Assembly: GCA_934394985.1 (NCBI GenBank)
Contig: CAKRRF010000039.1
Location: 1-21,418 of the forward strand
Length of the DNA: 21,418 nt
Source of the DNA: an uncultured Marvinbryantia sp.
Lineage (GTDB): Bacteria; Bacillota; Clostridia; Lachnospirales; Lachnospiraceae
Direction of reading: 5' to 3'
A program made the position numbers and the translations under genes. Positions 7,084 to 15,105 of this stretch are shown in pieces. Each line of letters opens with the position of its first letter. The stretch's first letter is position 1. The notes under the pieces are model-generated. The model had not been told where the DNA came from and made no database searches. It saw only the letters and a list, made by a program, of their open reading frames with translations.

Positions 7084-7132
7084 AAAAAATGAGAACACCA
7101 CCACATATCATTCGCCATCTGGAGGTGTTCTC
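7084..7132 (-). terminator. Internal terminator or attenuator before the RpiB-family gene
   Basis: A perfect 9-bp stem, GAGAACACC (7091-7099) with GGTGTTCTC (7124-7132), is followed on the minus strand by ATTTTTTG. It lies between the lyxose-isomerase-family gene and the RpiB-family gene, both on the minus strand, and should cut or lower transcription of the last gene unless read through or supplied by another promoter. Confidence 0.72.
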
Positions 7133-7141
7133 TTTATTACC

Positions 7142-7813
7142 TTATTCCATCACATAACCACCACAGAGTAAATGACGAACTGGTTCGTCTTCTTCGATTG
7201 TATGATGCGTTTCTTCTGAGAAATGATTATCCTTTGCATCATCATTTACCTTTGATACTTCTCCGACAATCAGTTCGCCGCCTTCTGCATAGAAACGATG
7301 ATAAACATATGGTGTCAGGGTAATGCTGTTTCCTGGTGTTACTTTTACCACGCCACCTGCCGGAACGGTTACCTTCATGCCATCACAGTAAACGGTCACT
7401 TCAGATTCCTGATCTACTGCATATCCTTCTGATTCCGGTCTGGAATTCCATACTTCTACACAAAGAGTTCCACCACATCTGTTGATGATGTCTTCGGTCT
7501 TTTCATAATGGAAATGACGTGGAAGCAGCTGCCCTTCTTTCATGGCAATAATCTTCTCACAATACGGACGGGTCATATCTCCCATCACACCATTTCGTAA
7601 TGTACCGAGCACTGCACCGATTTTATCAAAATCACCACTGCCGTAATCTGTGACATCCCATCCAAGTCCAACAGAAGTCATTTTTTCTGTCTTATCTTTC
7701 TTTTCTTCCCATTCCTGTGGTGTCCAGTAAAAGAAATCCGGAAGGTTAAAATTCATTCTCTTGCAAAGATCCATTGCCCACTCAATATTTGTGTTTATTA
7801 CAGAACGTTTCAT
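7142..7813 (-). CDS. D-lyxose isomerase family protein (cupin)
   Basis: A 223-residue cytoplasmic metal-dependent cupin of the D-lyxose ketol-isomerase family, which interconverts aldoses such as D-lyxose or D-mannose with their 2-ketoses. The N-terminus MKRSVINTNIEWAMDLC and the F-x-x-P-x-F-x-Y-W-x-P motif (22-32) are family hallmarks. Metal ligands are expected at His100 and His102 (P-R-H-F-H), Glu107 (K-T-E-D-I-I-N-R) and His172 (Y-V-Y-H-R-F). The closing motif G-E-V-S-K-V-N-D-D-A-K-D-N-H-F (184-198) is also conserved. AGGGGG lies about 10 bases upstream of the ATG. It follows the kinase gene by 38 bases. Because a second, unrelated isomerase is in the same operon, the two may handle different epimers or anomers that lead to one ketose. 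The actual substrate is not shown by the sequence. Confidence 0.88.
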   Translation of the reverse strand: MKRSVINTNIEWAMDLCKRMNFNLPDFFYWTPQEWEEKKDKTEKMTSVGLGWDVTDYGSGDFDKIGAVLGTLRNGVMGDMTRPYCEKIIAMKEGQLLPRHFHYEKTEDIINRCGGTLCVEVWNSRPESEGYAVDQESEVTVYCDGMKVTVPAGGVVKVTPGNSITLTPYVYHRFYAEGGELIVGEVSKVNDDAKDNHFSEETHHTIEEDEPVRHLLCGGYVME

Positions 7814-7851
7814 TCCAATTATTCCCCCTGTCCAAATACGACCATTCTATT

Positions 7852-9621
7852 TTATAACAGTTCCTTTATTCCATCTGCCATAGCAGAAAGAATAATATAG
7901 CAGGAGCAGGCTCCGGCATCCAGAACACCTCTTGAACGTTCTCCCAATCTACTGGCCCGTCCAAATTTTGCCACAAGTTCTTTTGTAGAATTTCTTCCTT
8001 CAAGAGCTGCTTCAGACATATGCTCCAATGCTTCACTGAATGTTGTTCCTCTCTCTGCATCTTTCACCAGTGAATCTACTGCTGGTGCTAAAGTATCTAC
8101 CAACGTTTTATCCCCTGGCTTTGCATCGACAATTCCCTGTAACCCCTTCAAGCCAGCTTGCAGATACTGAGTAAACGCATCCAATGTCACAATATTTTTA
8201 CCTGACTCATTTATTGTTTCTGCCATGTCACCCAATATAGTTCCATAAATTGGGCCCATAGATCCTCCGATTTCCTTCATTAAGATTTCTGACAACTCTT
8301 CCAGTCCATCCGCAAATGAAAATTCATCTTTTCCGAATCGCTCCTCAAATATGGTGAATCCCTTATTCATATTCATTCCGTGATCACCATCTCCGATCAA
8401 TCCGTCTACTTCTCCTAAGAAATCTTTATTGTTCTGCACAGCTTTTACCATTCGCATCAAAATACTCTTACCTGCAGAATTTCTGAAGTATTCTCCTTCC
8501 GGAAGTTTCTCTTCATCCACTTCTTTTTTATGAATTTCTGTATGTCTGTCATTTGTTTCTGTCGCATGGTGTATTATTTGTTCGTTTCCACTCTCTTTCT
8601 CGATGCGAACTTCACCCTGTTTTAATCCCATCGAATAGCATGGCATATCAAACATCTTTTTCAGTTCATCGTCCAGTTTGGTGACAGTCAGCGAAGCCCC
8701 CATCATATCCATGGATGTCAGAAAATTCCCTACATAGGAACGATATATTTTAATTTCTTTTTCATCCATAAGTTTCGCAACTTCTCGAAACAGCACATAT
8801 AATTCATTTAATGGTGTGGCTCCCATACCATTAATCAGAATCACTACTTCATCGTTTTTCCGGATCGGCAAATCATTTTCAAAATCTTCCAGCACAACAT
8901 CTGTAATAATTTTGGCCATTCCAGCTGCATTTTCAAGTGGCTGTATCCGCATTCCCGGTTCTCCATGTGGGCCTACTCCAACTTCCATTGTTCCAGGTTT
9001 AATTTCAAAATTAGGATGTCCTACTGCTGGAAGCGTGCAAGGAGTTAATCCTATTCCACAGCTTCTGCTCCAGTCTACAGATTTCTGAGCCACACGAATT
9101 ACTTCATCAAGAGGAGCTCCTGTTGCTGCCATTGCGCCTCCGCATTTATACATTACAACTTCTGCCGCAATTCCTCTACGCTTTTCTCTTTCTGCAAATG
9201 GCGCGCTCGCAACATCATCATTACAAACTACAGTCTTTACTGTCAAATTATATTTCTTTTTAGCTTCTTTGACAGCCATCTTTACATTCATATTATCTCC
9301 GGAATAATTTCCATACAGACAGGCAACGCCTTTTCCTGCATCACAGGCCAGAAATGCATCCAAAAATTGTTGTGCCGTAGGAGATGAACATATTTCACCC
9401 ACTGCAATACCATCACACAGGTTTTTTCCGCAATATCCAATAAATGCCGGTTTATGCCCTGATCCACCTCCAGTCACTACACCAACTCGATTCCTGATCG
9501 GGAACACAGAACGGATTGATCTCGGATTTTCCGTCTTTTGAACCAGATCCGGATGTGCACGGAGAAAACCTTCCAGCATTTCATCCACTATATTGTCTGG
9601 GTTATTTAATATTCTTTGCAT
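7852..9621 (-). CDS. Dihydroxyacetone-kinase family sugar kinase, DhaK-DhaL fusion
   Basis: A 589-residue ATP-dependent kinase with both subunits on one chain. The DhaK part (1 to about 335) has the phosphate-binding GGGSGHKPAF (51-60) and the covalent substrate-binding His219 in G-V-G-P-H-G-E-P-G (215-223). A polar linker (about 338-375) joins it to the DhaL part (about 378-589), which has L-I-G-D-G-D-H-G (408-415, Mg/ADP Asp residues), G-G-S-M-G-P-I-Y-G (452-460), K-P-G-D-K-T-L-V-D (501-509) and the closing G-R-A-S-R-L-G-E-R-S-R-G-V-L-D-A-G-A (554-571). All key residues are present, so it should be active. No PTS partner (DhaM) is near, which fits ATP use. Relatives phosphorylate dihydroxyacetone or tetruloses such as D- or L-erythrulose; the operon favours a ketose larger than dihydroxyacetone. 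AAGGAG lies 7 bases before the ATG, 14 bases after the isomerase gene. Confidence 0.94.
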   Translation of the reverse strand: MQRILNNPDNIVDEMLEGFLRAHPDLVQKTENPRSIRSVFPIRNRVGVVTGGGSGHKPAFIGYCGKNLCDGIAVGEICSSPTAQQFLDAFLACDAGKGVACLYGNYSGDNMNVKMAVKEAKKKYNLTVKTVVCNDDVASAPFAEREKRRGIAAEVVMYKCGGAMAATGAPLDEVIRVAQKSVDWSRSCGIGLTPCTLPAVGHPNFEIKPGTMEVGVGPHGEPGMRIQPLENAAGMAKIITDVVLEDFENDLPIRKNDEVVILINGMGATPLNELYVLFREVAKLMDEKEIKIYRSYVGNFLTSMDMMGASLTVTKLDDELKKMFDMPCYSMGLKQGEVRIEKESGNEQIIHHATETNDRHTEIHKKEVDEEKLPEGEYFRNSAGKSILMRMVKAVQNNKDFLGEVDGLIGDGDHGMNMNKGFTIFEERFGKDEFSFADGLEELSEILMKEIGGSMGPIYGTILGDMAETINESGKNIVTLDAFTQYLQAGLKGLQGIVDAKPGDKTLVDTLAPAVDSLVKDAERGTTFSEALEHMSEAALEGRNSTKELVAKFGRASRLGERSRGVLDAGACSCYIILSAMADGIKELL

Positions 9622-9635
9622 AACCAGTCTCCTTG

Positions 9636-11054
9636 TTATTCATACATTTCCACATCAACATTCAGCATTCTGCAAATCATCTTTAATTCATCTACATGAT
9701 CTCCATATACCGCATGACAATGATTAGCGCCAAAACGCTCCAGAAATACCTGATGCGCAAACGGTAATTTTGCAAATACATGCGGCCATTCTTTCGTTGT
9801 CAATGCTTCTCTTTCCTTTGGAAGCTCTACAAACTCACACGGAATAATCGTCATATAATATCTGGTCTCGCCATTTTTCTTTCTTCTGCATAATCGTGCA
9901 ATAGTTGCCTTTCCTGGCTTTGTCTGCAGATTTACATGACAGCCTCCGCCCGGATACAGGTCAAGTGCCGGATATAAAGTAACATTTGCCAGATTTTCCT
10001 TGTAATCATCGCTTTTTGCAGCATAATAGGTAGACTGAGATCCACAATTACAAAATTCCATCACTCCATTAGCCTGATCCCAATGACGAACATCCATAAA
10101 AATAACCGGATCTCCTGTCAGCATTTTTAAAATTTGCATGGTCAGAGCAGCATCTGAATCCGCTTCACAGGCACAAACAAACGGTTCTTTTGATCCATCC
10201 CAATCGTATGGATCATTCAGAAAAGCTGCACTCAGGCACTGTGTGCAATAATGTGCACTCATTTCATAATGACATTTTACTCCAACAAAATCTAATTCGT
10301 TTTCTTCAATAATCTTTTTCGTTGCTTCGTAATGACGTATCTGAGTTTTTAACTTTTCTGGTGTAAATGATGTTCCATTATATTCAATTTTACCCACATT
10401 ATCTGTAAGCCACTGAAATGCCTTTTCCACCTGTGCTTCGTCCACTTCATCAGCCTTTCGAACAATTTCAAGCTGATCAATGTGTTCCACGTCTATACCA
10501 AATTTTTCCATCCATTCCTGCATAGATACTGTAGAACTATACATTCCAAGGCTTCTTCCACCAATAAGACCATATTTCTGGCCATTTAATCGGCTGACTA
10601 CCATCGCACATTTTGCAAAAGTTACTGTTTTTTCAAGTACTTCCGGATCATTAAAATCTCCGGCTACGCGGAAATGATCAATCCCTTCATGATCTAACCC
10701 TCCACCTGCTGCAAGCATGGAAACCATGCCAGGCCAGTCTGGATAAATCGGTGCTGCAAGCAGATATGGACCTTTTCCATTCTTCGCTGCAATCACACTA
10801 AATGCCGGAAATGCAAATACTGCGTTTACAAAAATTGTTCCATCCACACCTTTTGCTTTTAACTCTTCTGCTAAACCTTTTGCTGTTTTATCACTGTGAA
10901 CAATATCACTTGCCACAATTACTTCTATACGTCCATCCTTTTTCAGTGCCTCAACAATAACATCAATCTGCTTCTGTACAATTGGTGCAAGCATCTTATG
11001 TGCTGTTGCATCTCCATCTGAAAATCCTAAAATTCCAACGATCGGTTTATTCAT
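9636..11054 (-). CDS. L-fucose/L-arabinose isomerase family protein
   Basis: A cytoplasmic aldose-ketose isomerase of the FucI/AraA fold, 472 residues from the ATG at 11054. A GTG at 11063 is in frame but forms part of the AGAGGTG ribosome binding site, so the ATG six bases beyond it is preferred. Counting from the GTG (475-residue form), likely metal ligands are Glu300 (C-A-C-E-A-D-S-D) and Asp324 (I-F-M-D-V-R), with conserved His376 (P-G-G-G-C-H-V-N) and His448 (G-A-N-H-C-H-A-V-Y-G-D), which correspond to the Glu, Asp and C-terminal His of E. coli FucI. It is shorter than FucI (about 590 residues) and closer to the compact L-fucose/L-arabinose isomerase-like subgroup with mostly unassigned substrates. 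It precedes the DhaKL gene by 14 bases, so its ketose product is probably the kinase's substrate. Exact sugar unknown. Confidence 0.9.
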   Translation of the reverse strand: MNKPIVGILGFSDGDATAHKMLAPIVQKQIDVIVEALKKDGRIEVIVASDIVHSDKTAKGLAEELKAKGVDGTIFVNAVFAFPAFSVIAAKNGKGPYLLAAPIYPDWPGMVSMLAAGGGLDHEGIDHFRVAGDFNDPEVLEKTVTFAKCAMVVSRLNGQKYGLIGGRSLGMYSSTVSMQEWMEKFGIDVEHIDQLEIVRKADEVDEAQVEKAFQWLTDNVGKIEYNGTSFTPEKLKTQIRHYEATKKIIEENELDFVGVKCHYEMSAHYCTQCLSAAFLNDPYDWDGSKEPFVCACEADSDAALTMQILKMLTGDPVIFMDVRHWDQANGVMEFCNCGSQSTYYAAKSDDYKENLANVTLYPALDLYPGGGCHVNLQTKPGKATIARLCRRKKNGETRYYMTIIPCEFVELPKEREALTTKEWPHVFAKLPFAHQVFLERFGANHCHAVYGDHVDELKMICRMLNVDVEMYE

Positions 11055-11072
11055 TTTTTTCACCTCTTTTTC

Positions 11073-12029
11073 TTATTTAATAACACCCATTCGTTTACGA
11101 TCAACTGTCATACATACTGCAAAGATCAAAATAATGCCCTTTACTACTTTCTGAATGTTTGCATCCAGACCGATGATATTCATTCCATTACTTAGAATAC
11201 ACATTATTAATGCTCCCAGAACTGTTGTCATAACACTTCCAATACCACCGGACATTGGCGTTCCGCCCAGAACAACAGCTGCTATAACATCCATTTCCAT
11301 ACCATCTCCCATGGTCGGTGTTGCAGCATAGGATCTTGCCGCCTGAAACACTCCTGCTAATCCAGCCATGAATCCACAAAGAACAAATACGCCAACTTTT
11401 ATTTTATTAATTTTAATACCTGCTAATGTTGCTACCTTTTCTGCTCCACCTACCGCTCTGACTTCCCGTGAAAATGCAAAATTTTTGTAAATATACCACA
11501 TTACTACCGTAATCAAAATTACAAAAATGACATTGTTAGGAATACCAGCTATGTAAGAGCCATTATATAAATGCAGAAAAGATTTATTTCCGATCATGAT
11601 CTGCGCTCCATCTGTCAGAATCAACACCAGTCCGCGAAATGCTGTCATTGTACCCATTGTTGTAATAAAAGTAGGAATTTTCAGGAAAGTAAAGCAACAT
11701 CCGTTGATCAATCCACAAATAACGCCTACTCCTAACGCTGGAAATAAAGCAAATGCCCCCAATGTATCTACACTTTTTGCAACTGCTACTGCTGCCAATG
11801 CTACGATTCCTCCAACAGACAAATCTATACTGCCTTCAACAATAACAAATAGCATTCCGTAAGCTGCAATAAGGGTTACTACCATTTGCTGCGCAATTGT
11901 CAGGAAGTTTTTCACAGTAAGAAATCTGGAATTGCCTATTGTAAAAATTGCCACCAAAAGAAACAGTAAAATAAACGGAAAATATTTTCTGATCGGAATT
12001 GGCTTTTTCGCCACATTTTTTGTATTCAT
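11073..12029 (-). CDS. Sugar ABC transporter permease (RbsC type)
   Basis: A 318-residue membrane subunit of a CUT2 (ribose-type) importer, family BPD_transp_2. The start chosen is the ATG at 12029 with AGAGGG just upstream; an ATG at 12053 is in frame but would overlap the ATPase gene by 8 bases. After a basic N-terminus (A-K-K-P-I-P-I-R-K-Y) there are about nine to ten hydrophobic helices. Family motifs include V-E-G-S-I-D-L-S-V-G-G-I-V-A-L (the S-I-D-L-S-V-G block of RbsC) and V-V-L-G-G-T-P-M-S-G-G-I-G-S near the end of the cytoplasmic coupling region. It would pair as a homodimer with the single double-domain ATPase encoded just upstream. Substrate specificity comes from the binding protein. 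Confidence 0.94.
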   Translation of the reverse strand: MNTKNVAKKPIPIRKYFPFILLFLLVAIFTIGNSRFLTVKNFLTIAQQMVVTLIAAYGMLFVIVEGSIDLSVGGIVALAAVAVAKSVDTLGAFALFPALGVGVICGLINGCCFTFLKIPTFITTMGTMTAFRGLVLILTDGAQIMIGNKSFLHLYNGSYIAGIPNNVIFVILITVVMWYIYKNFAFSREVRAVGGAEKVATLAGIKINKIKVGVFVLCGFMAGLAGVFQAARSYAATPTMGDGMEMDVIAAVVLGGTPMSGGIGSVMTTVLGALIMCILSNGMNIIGLDANIQKVVKGIILIFAVCMTVDRKRMGVIK

Positions 12030-12045
12030 ATTGCCCTCTTTTCTG

Positions 12046-13527
12046 TTATACAATATAACTAATTACATCTTCTTCGGTTAATCCATTGTTCTCATCAAAA
12101 ATCTTGCTAATCTTATTATGGCGTGTGATCAAAATCCGATCACTCATTCCCAGCAATTCCAAAAGATCTTCTGTCAACATAATTATTGAAAGTCCTTCAT
12201 TTGCCAGTTTTCTAATCAAAGAATAAATCTCCTGTCTTGCGCTGATATCAATTCCACGCGTTGGATTATTCAGAAGAAGTACTTTGGGTGATGTCGCCAG
12301 ACATTTGCCAATGACTACCTTCTGCATATTACCGCCACTAAGAGATGACGCAGGATTATCAGGGTTGTCTGTTTTTATATGAACCCGATCAACATACTGC
12401 TCTACCAGTTCTTTTTCTTTCTTTTTATCACGCAGCAATCCCTTTCTCGGTCTGGCTGACATCACAATATTGTCTGCAATACTAAAATTTACGATCAGTC
12501 CTTCCAATGTTCTTTCCCCTGGAAGAAGTGAGATCTTTCTTTCCAGACTTTCCACTGGCTTAGTCTCTGTGTAAACATCCTCTCCCATTGTAATTGAACC
12601 GCCACTGATCGGAACTGCTCCGTAAATGGCATCAATAATCGCATCTCCTCCAGACTGCTTTAATCCTCCAATTCCAAGGATTTCTCCTTCATATAATTGG
12701 AATGATGCTGTTTCCAAATGTCCTTCCACTGAAAGATTTTCCACCTTTAATATCACATTTTCAGCAGGGGACTGTCGTTTCTGCGGATATAATTTATCTC
12801 CAATGTTACGACCAACCATTGCCGCTTCCAGTCTTTCCTGATTCAGTTCCTCGCGAACCATTTCTATAATGAACTTACCGTCTCGCATGACAGTTACTCG
12901 ATCAGCCAGACTGTAAATCTCATTCATGTGATGAGAGACAAATCCTATCGCAAGTCCGCTTTCTCTCAGTTTTTTCACTGCATTGATAAAACTCACTGTC
13001 TCGTTATGATTCAAAAATGCTGTAGATTCATCCAACAGTAAAATTTTCGGATTATAAGACAATGCTCTGGCCACTTCAATTAGTTTCCACTGACCCAGAT
13101 TTAAAGTATGAATATCTGATTTTACGTTAATTCCAGATTCCATAGAATCTAAAATCTTCTGTGCATCATCATTCAAACGTTTCCAGTCAATTCCTGTCAT
13201 TTTCCGAGTATACTCATGTAAGCGATCGATAAAAATATTTTCTGCAATAGTAATAAACGGGTTAATGGTACTTTCCTGAAATACAATACTAATTCCATTT
13301 TCAAGTGCATCTTTGGTATTGGATATCGAAACCATTTTCCCATCAATTGTAATTGTTCCACTGTCCATTTGATGGACGCCTGCTACTGCTTTTAAAATAG
13401 TAGACTTTCCTGCACCATTTTCACCAACCAAGGCATTCACTTCACCAGATATGAGCTGTACGTATGCTCCATCCAGCGCTTTTGTCGGACCGAATGCTTT
13501 GTACACATCTCTTGCTTCAAGTATCAT
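12046..13527 (-). CDS. Sugar ABC transporter ATP-binding protein (RbsA/MglA type, two domains)
   Basis: A 493-residue ATPase with two fused nucleotide-binding domains that powers a CUT2 importer. Domain 1 (1 to about 240) has Walker A GENGAGKS (35-42), Walker B L-L-L-D-E-S-T (163-169, Asp166 and catalytic Glu167), H-loop S-H-H (198-200), but a weak signature L-N-L-G-Q (142-146). Domain 2 (about 255-493) has a degenerate Walker A (G-G-L-K-Q-S-G-G, 287-294), an intact signature L-S-G-G-N (396-400), and an unusual Walker B L-L-L-N-N-P-T-R-G-I-D, where the usual Asp-Glu is Asn420-Asn421. Thus one composite ATP site is complete and the other is lost on every element. GGAGGGG lies just before the ATG. 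It is preceded by the binding-protein gene and a stem-loop. Confidence 0.94.
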   Translation of the reverse strand: MILEARDVYKAFGPTKALDGAYVQLISGEVNALVGENGAGKSTILKAVAGVHQMDSGTITIDGKMVSISNTKDALENGISIVFQESTINPFITIAENIFIDRLHEYTRKMTGIDWKRLNDDAQKILDSMESGINVKSDIHTLNLGQWKLIEVARALSYNPKILLLDESTAFLNHNETVSFINAVKKLRESGLAIGFVSHHMNEIYSLADRVTVMRDGKFIIEMVREELNQERLEAAMVGRNIGDKLYPQKRQSPAENVILKVENLSVEGHLETASFQLYEGEILGIGGLKQSGGDAIIDAIYGAVPISGGSITMGEDVYTETKPVESLERKISLLPGERTLEGLIVNFSIADNIVMSARPRKGLLRDKKKEKELVEQYVDRVHIKTDNPDNPASSLSGGNMQKVVIGKCLATSPKVLLLNNPTRGIDISARQEIYSLIRKLANEGLSIIMLTEDLLELLGMSDRILITRHNKISKIFDENNGLTEEDVISYIV

Positions 13528-13535
13528 ATTCTCCC

Positions 13536-13552
13536 CTCCTGTCAGGAGTAAT
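13536..13552 (-). promoter_or_regulatory. Small hairpin covering the ATPase ribosome binding site
   Basis: On the minus strand CTCCT-GAC-AGGAG folds into a 5-bp hairpin whose 3' arm is the ribosome binding site (AGGAGGGG) of the ATPase gene. It could lower translation of the ATPase relative to the binding protein. The structure is short and its effect is only inferred. Confidence 0.3.
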
Positions 13553-13591
13553 ATAGGGCTTTACCGAGATATAATCTCAGCAAAGCCCTAT
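13553..13591 (-). other. Stem-loop downstream of the binding-protein gene
   Basis: A perfect 10-bp stem, ATAGGGCTTT (13553-13562) with AAAGCCCTAT (13582-13591), with an inner GAGAT/ATCTC pair. No U-tract follows on the minus strand, so it is not a clear terminator. Its place right after the binding-protein gene suggests a 3'-end stabiliser or partial terminator that raises binding-protein output over the transporter genes, as seen in other ABC operons. Confidence 0.65.
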
Positions 13592-13626
13592 CACATCAAT
13601 TATTCATCTCTAAGTGTATGCCCATA

Positions 13627-14700
13627 TTATTCGCTGAATTTAAATTCAAATGAAGGATAAGTATCTTCTCCGCCATTTACCTGACAAGCTGCTTCTATAT
13701 CGAAATTTGCCGGGATATTATCTGGGAAGTCTTTATAGAATTTATCAACAGTATCCTTAGTAATTGGGAGTAACTTCAGGATGGTTTTAGGATTTGCAAT
13801 CTTATAACCGTTCAGATAATCATACATCTGGATCGCTGCATATCCACCTACCAGCCAATGTCCACCAATATCATACTGAAGTTCGCCATTTGCAACTGCC
13901 TCAATATTTGAAGAATTTAAGTCCATACCAACAACAGTGATGTCTTTTCCTGGCTCAAGACCGGCATTTTTAATTGCTGCCATAACACCAGTAGCTGTAC
14001 CGCCATTTGCAGCCCAAATACCATTAATTGTTTCTGCTTTCTGAAGAAGATCTTCCGTTGCTGAAAGAGAAGTTTCTGCTGCAAAATCACCATTTACACG
14101 TCCAACAACTTCAATGTCATAACCTTTTTCTGTATACTCTTCCAATGCTTTGTCAAAACCAACTTCACGATTTGTTGCAACAGCTGTTCCAGGTGTTCCC
14201 TGAACTACACCAACATAAATTTTACCATCTTCTGCCGGCTCTGTATTTTCAAACAAATTACATGCCATGTTATAACCTGCGTCTGCGTCATCCGGTCCGA
14301 TAAAAGAAATATACATTTCATAATCTTCCTGTGGTGCAAACTCTTCAATATCAGAGTCAAAAGCAATCATAGGAATACCTTCTGCCTCACACATCTCAGC
14401 ACATTTTGTACCAGATGCATAATAAGGATCAATTAAGATACCATCCACGCCTGCTGCAATTGCATCTTCAACGTTTTTACTCATAGTATCTGCATTATTA
14501 TCTGCACTGTATACGTTTATTGTACATCCAAGTTTATCAGCCACACTATTTGCAAACTCTACACAGTTTTCAAAATATTCATGATTCATTGTTGGAATTA
14601 ACATTGCAAATGTATATCCATCTTCCGCTGATACTGCAAAACTCATTGTTGATAAAGCCATTCCTGCTACTAACAGAGCACCTGCTACTTTTTTAAACAT
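13627..14700 (-). CDS. Sugar ABC transporter substrate-binding protein
   Basis: A 357-residue type I periplasmic-binding-protein-like protein (Peripla_BP_4, ribose-binding relatives), first gene of the operon. Residues 1-25 form a signal peptide ending A-V-S-A before E-D. The mature protein starts with Y-T-F-A-M-L-I-P-T-M-N-H-E-Y-F, and G-V-D-G-I-L-I-D-P-Y-Y-A (84-95) with I-P-M-I-A-F-D-S-D-I (108-117) are typical hinge and ligand-contact regions. N-G-I-W-A-A-N-G-G-T-A-T-G and I-T-V-V-G-M-D-L-N mark the second lobe. There is no lipobox Cys, which is unusual for a solute-binding protein in a Gram-positive. AAAGGAGG lies upstream of the ATG. Ligand unknown; context says an aldose or ketose processed by the operon's isomerases. 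Confidence 0.95.
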   Translation of the reverse strand: MFKKVAGALLVAGMALSTMSFAVSAEDGYTFAMLIPTMNHEYFENCVEFANSVADKLGCTINVYSADNNADTMSKNVEDAIAAGVDGILIDPYYASGTKCAEMCEAEGIPMIAFDSDIEEFAPQEDYEMYISFIGPDDADAGYNMACNLFENTEPAEDGKIYVGVVQGTPGTAVATNREVGFDKALEEYTEKGYDIEVVGRVNGDFAAETSLSATEDLLQKAETINGIWAANGGTATGVMAAIKNAGLEPGKDITVVGMDLNSSNIEAVANGELQYDIGGHWLVGGYAAIQMYDYLNGYKIANPKTILKLLPITKDTVDKFYKDFPDNIPANFDIEAACQVNGGEDTYPSFEFKFSE

Positions 14701-14805
14701 AAGAATCCTCCTTTATTATATAGTTGTTTTCCCCCATCAAAAACCGGCGCCTGGTTTTTTGAAATTTGCACAAAAATACAGAATTATTTTCGCATTAACC
14801 ATGCA

Positions 14806-14819
14806 TTATAACGTTTTCT
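14806..14819 (-). promoter_or_regulatory. Candidate cre (CcpA) site over the operon promoter
   Basis: The minus-strand sequence AGAAAACGTTATAA matches T-G-W-A-A-R-C-G-Y-T-W-W-C-A at 12 of 14 positions, failing at the first T and the C of the last C-A. It overlaps a TATAAT -10 box, where CcpA binding would block transcription. It is AT-rich surroundings, so chance agreement is possible. Confidence 0.4.
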
Positions 14820-15025
14820 CCATGTTCTTCTTTCGTTATTCTGTATATTTTTCTTGTGCTTTTTGTGATTTTATTGTATCAATAGTCCTTCTTCGTGTCA
14901 ACGGTTTTTTCATATTTTGTATTCTGTTTTTCATATTTGAAAATTACGCCATTGTTTACAAGTTTTATGATTCCTAATAAAATACTTGTTGTTGAAATAA
15001 GAAATTCATGATAAATTAAACATGG

Positions 15026-15034
15026 TGTTATAAA
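15026..15034 (+). promoter_or_regulatory. Candidate extended -10 promoter of the IclR gene
   Basis: TG-T-TATAAA forms an extended -10 box 72 bases before the chosen start codon. The -35 region (TTCATG at 15005-15010) is weak, which extended -10 promoters tolerate. The ribosome binding site is AAGG just before 15106. Confidence 0.35.
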
Positions 15035-15105
15035 AGATAATGTATTCTGCAGTTTTTACAATCTTTTTGGAACAAATACTTACTATTAATATAAGGAAAA
15101 ATCAT

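Larger units (their letters stand above)
14701..15105. promoter_or_regulatory. Divergent control region of the sugar operon and its IclR regulator
   Basis: About 400 bases without a gene. Near the operon start lies an imperfect palindrome, CAAAAACC (14738-14745) and GGTTTTTTG (14753-14761), around GGCGCCT; it may be the IclR operator or a small leader hairpin. On the minus strand TATAAT (plus 14805-14810) is a good -10 box, though the -35 is poor. A catabolite-repression (cre) candidate with 12 of 14 consensus positions (plus TTATAACGTTTTCT, 14806-14819) overlaps it. The stretch 14820-15000 is AT-rich with no further clear signal. The IclR gene's own candidate promoter is at 15026-15034. Confidence 0.45.

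Noticed and set aside
7852..9621. Glycerol/dihydroxyacetone metabolism as the role of the DhaKL gene
   Set aside because: No glycerol dehydrogenase, DhaM or glycerol facilitator is present; the gene sits among sugar isomerases and a sugar importer.
15040..15105. N-terminal extension of the IclR regulator from the ATG at 15040
   Set aside because: No ribosome binding site is seen, the added residues are hydrophobic and unlike IclR N-termini, and the ATG at 15106 fits the family length.
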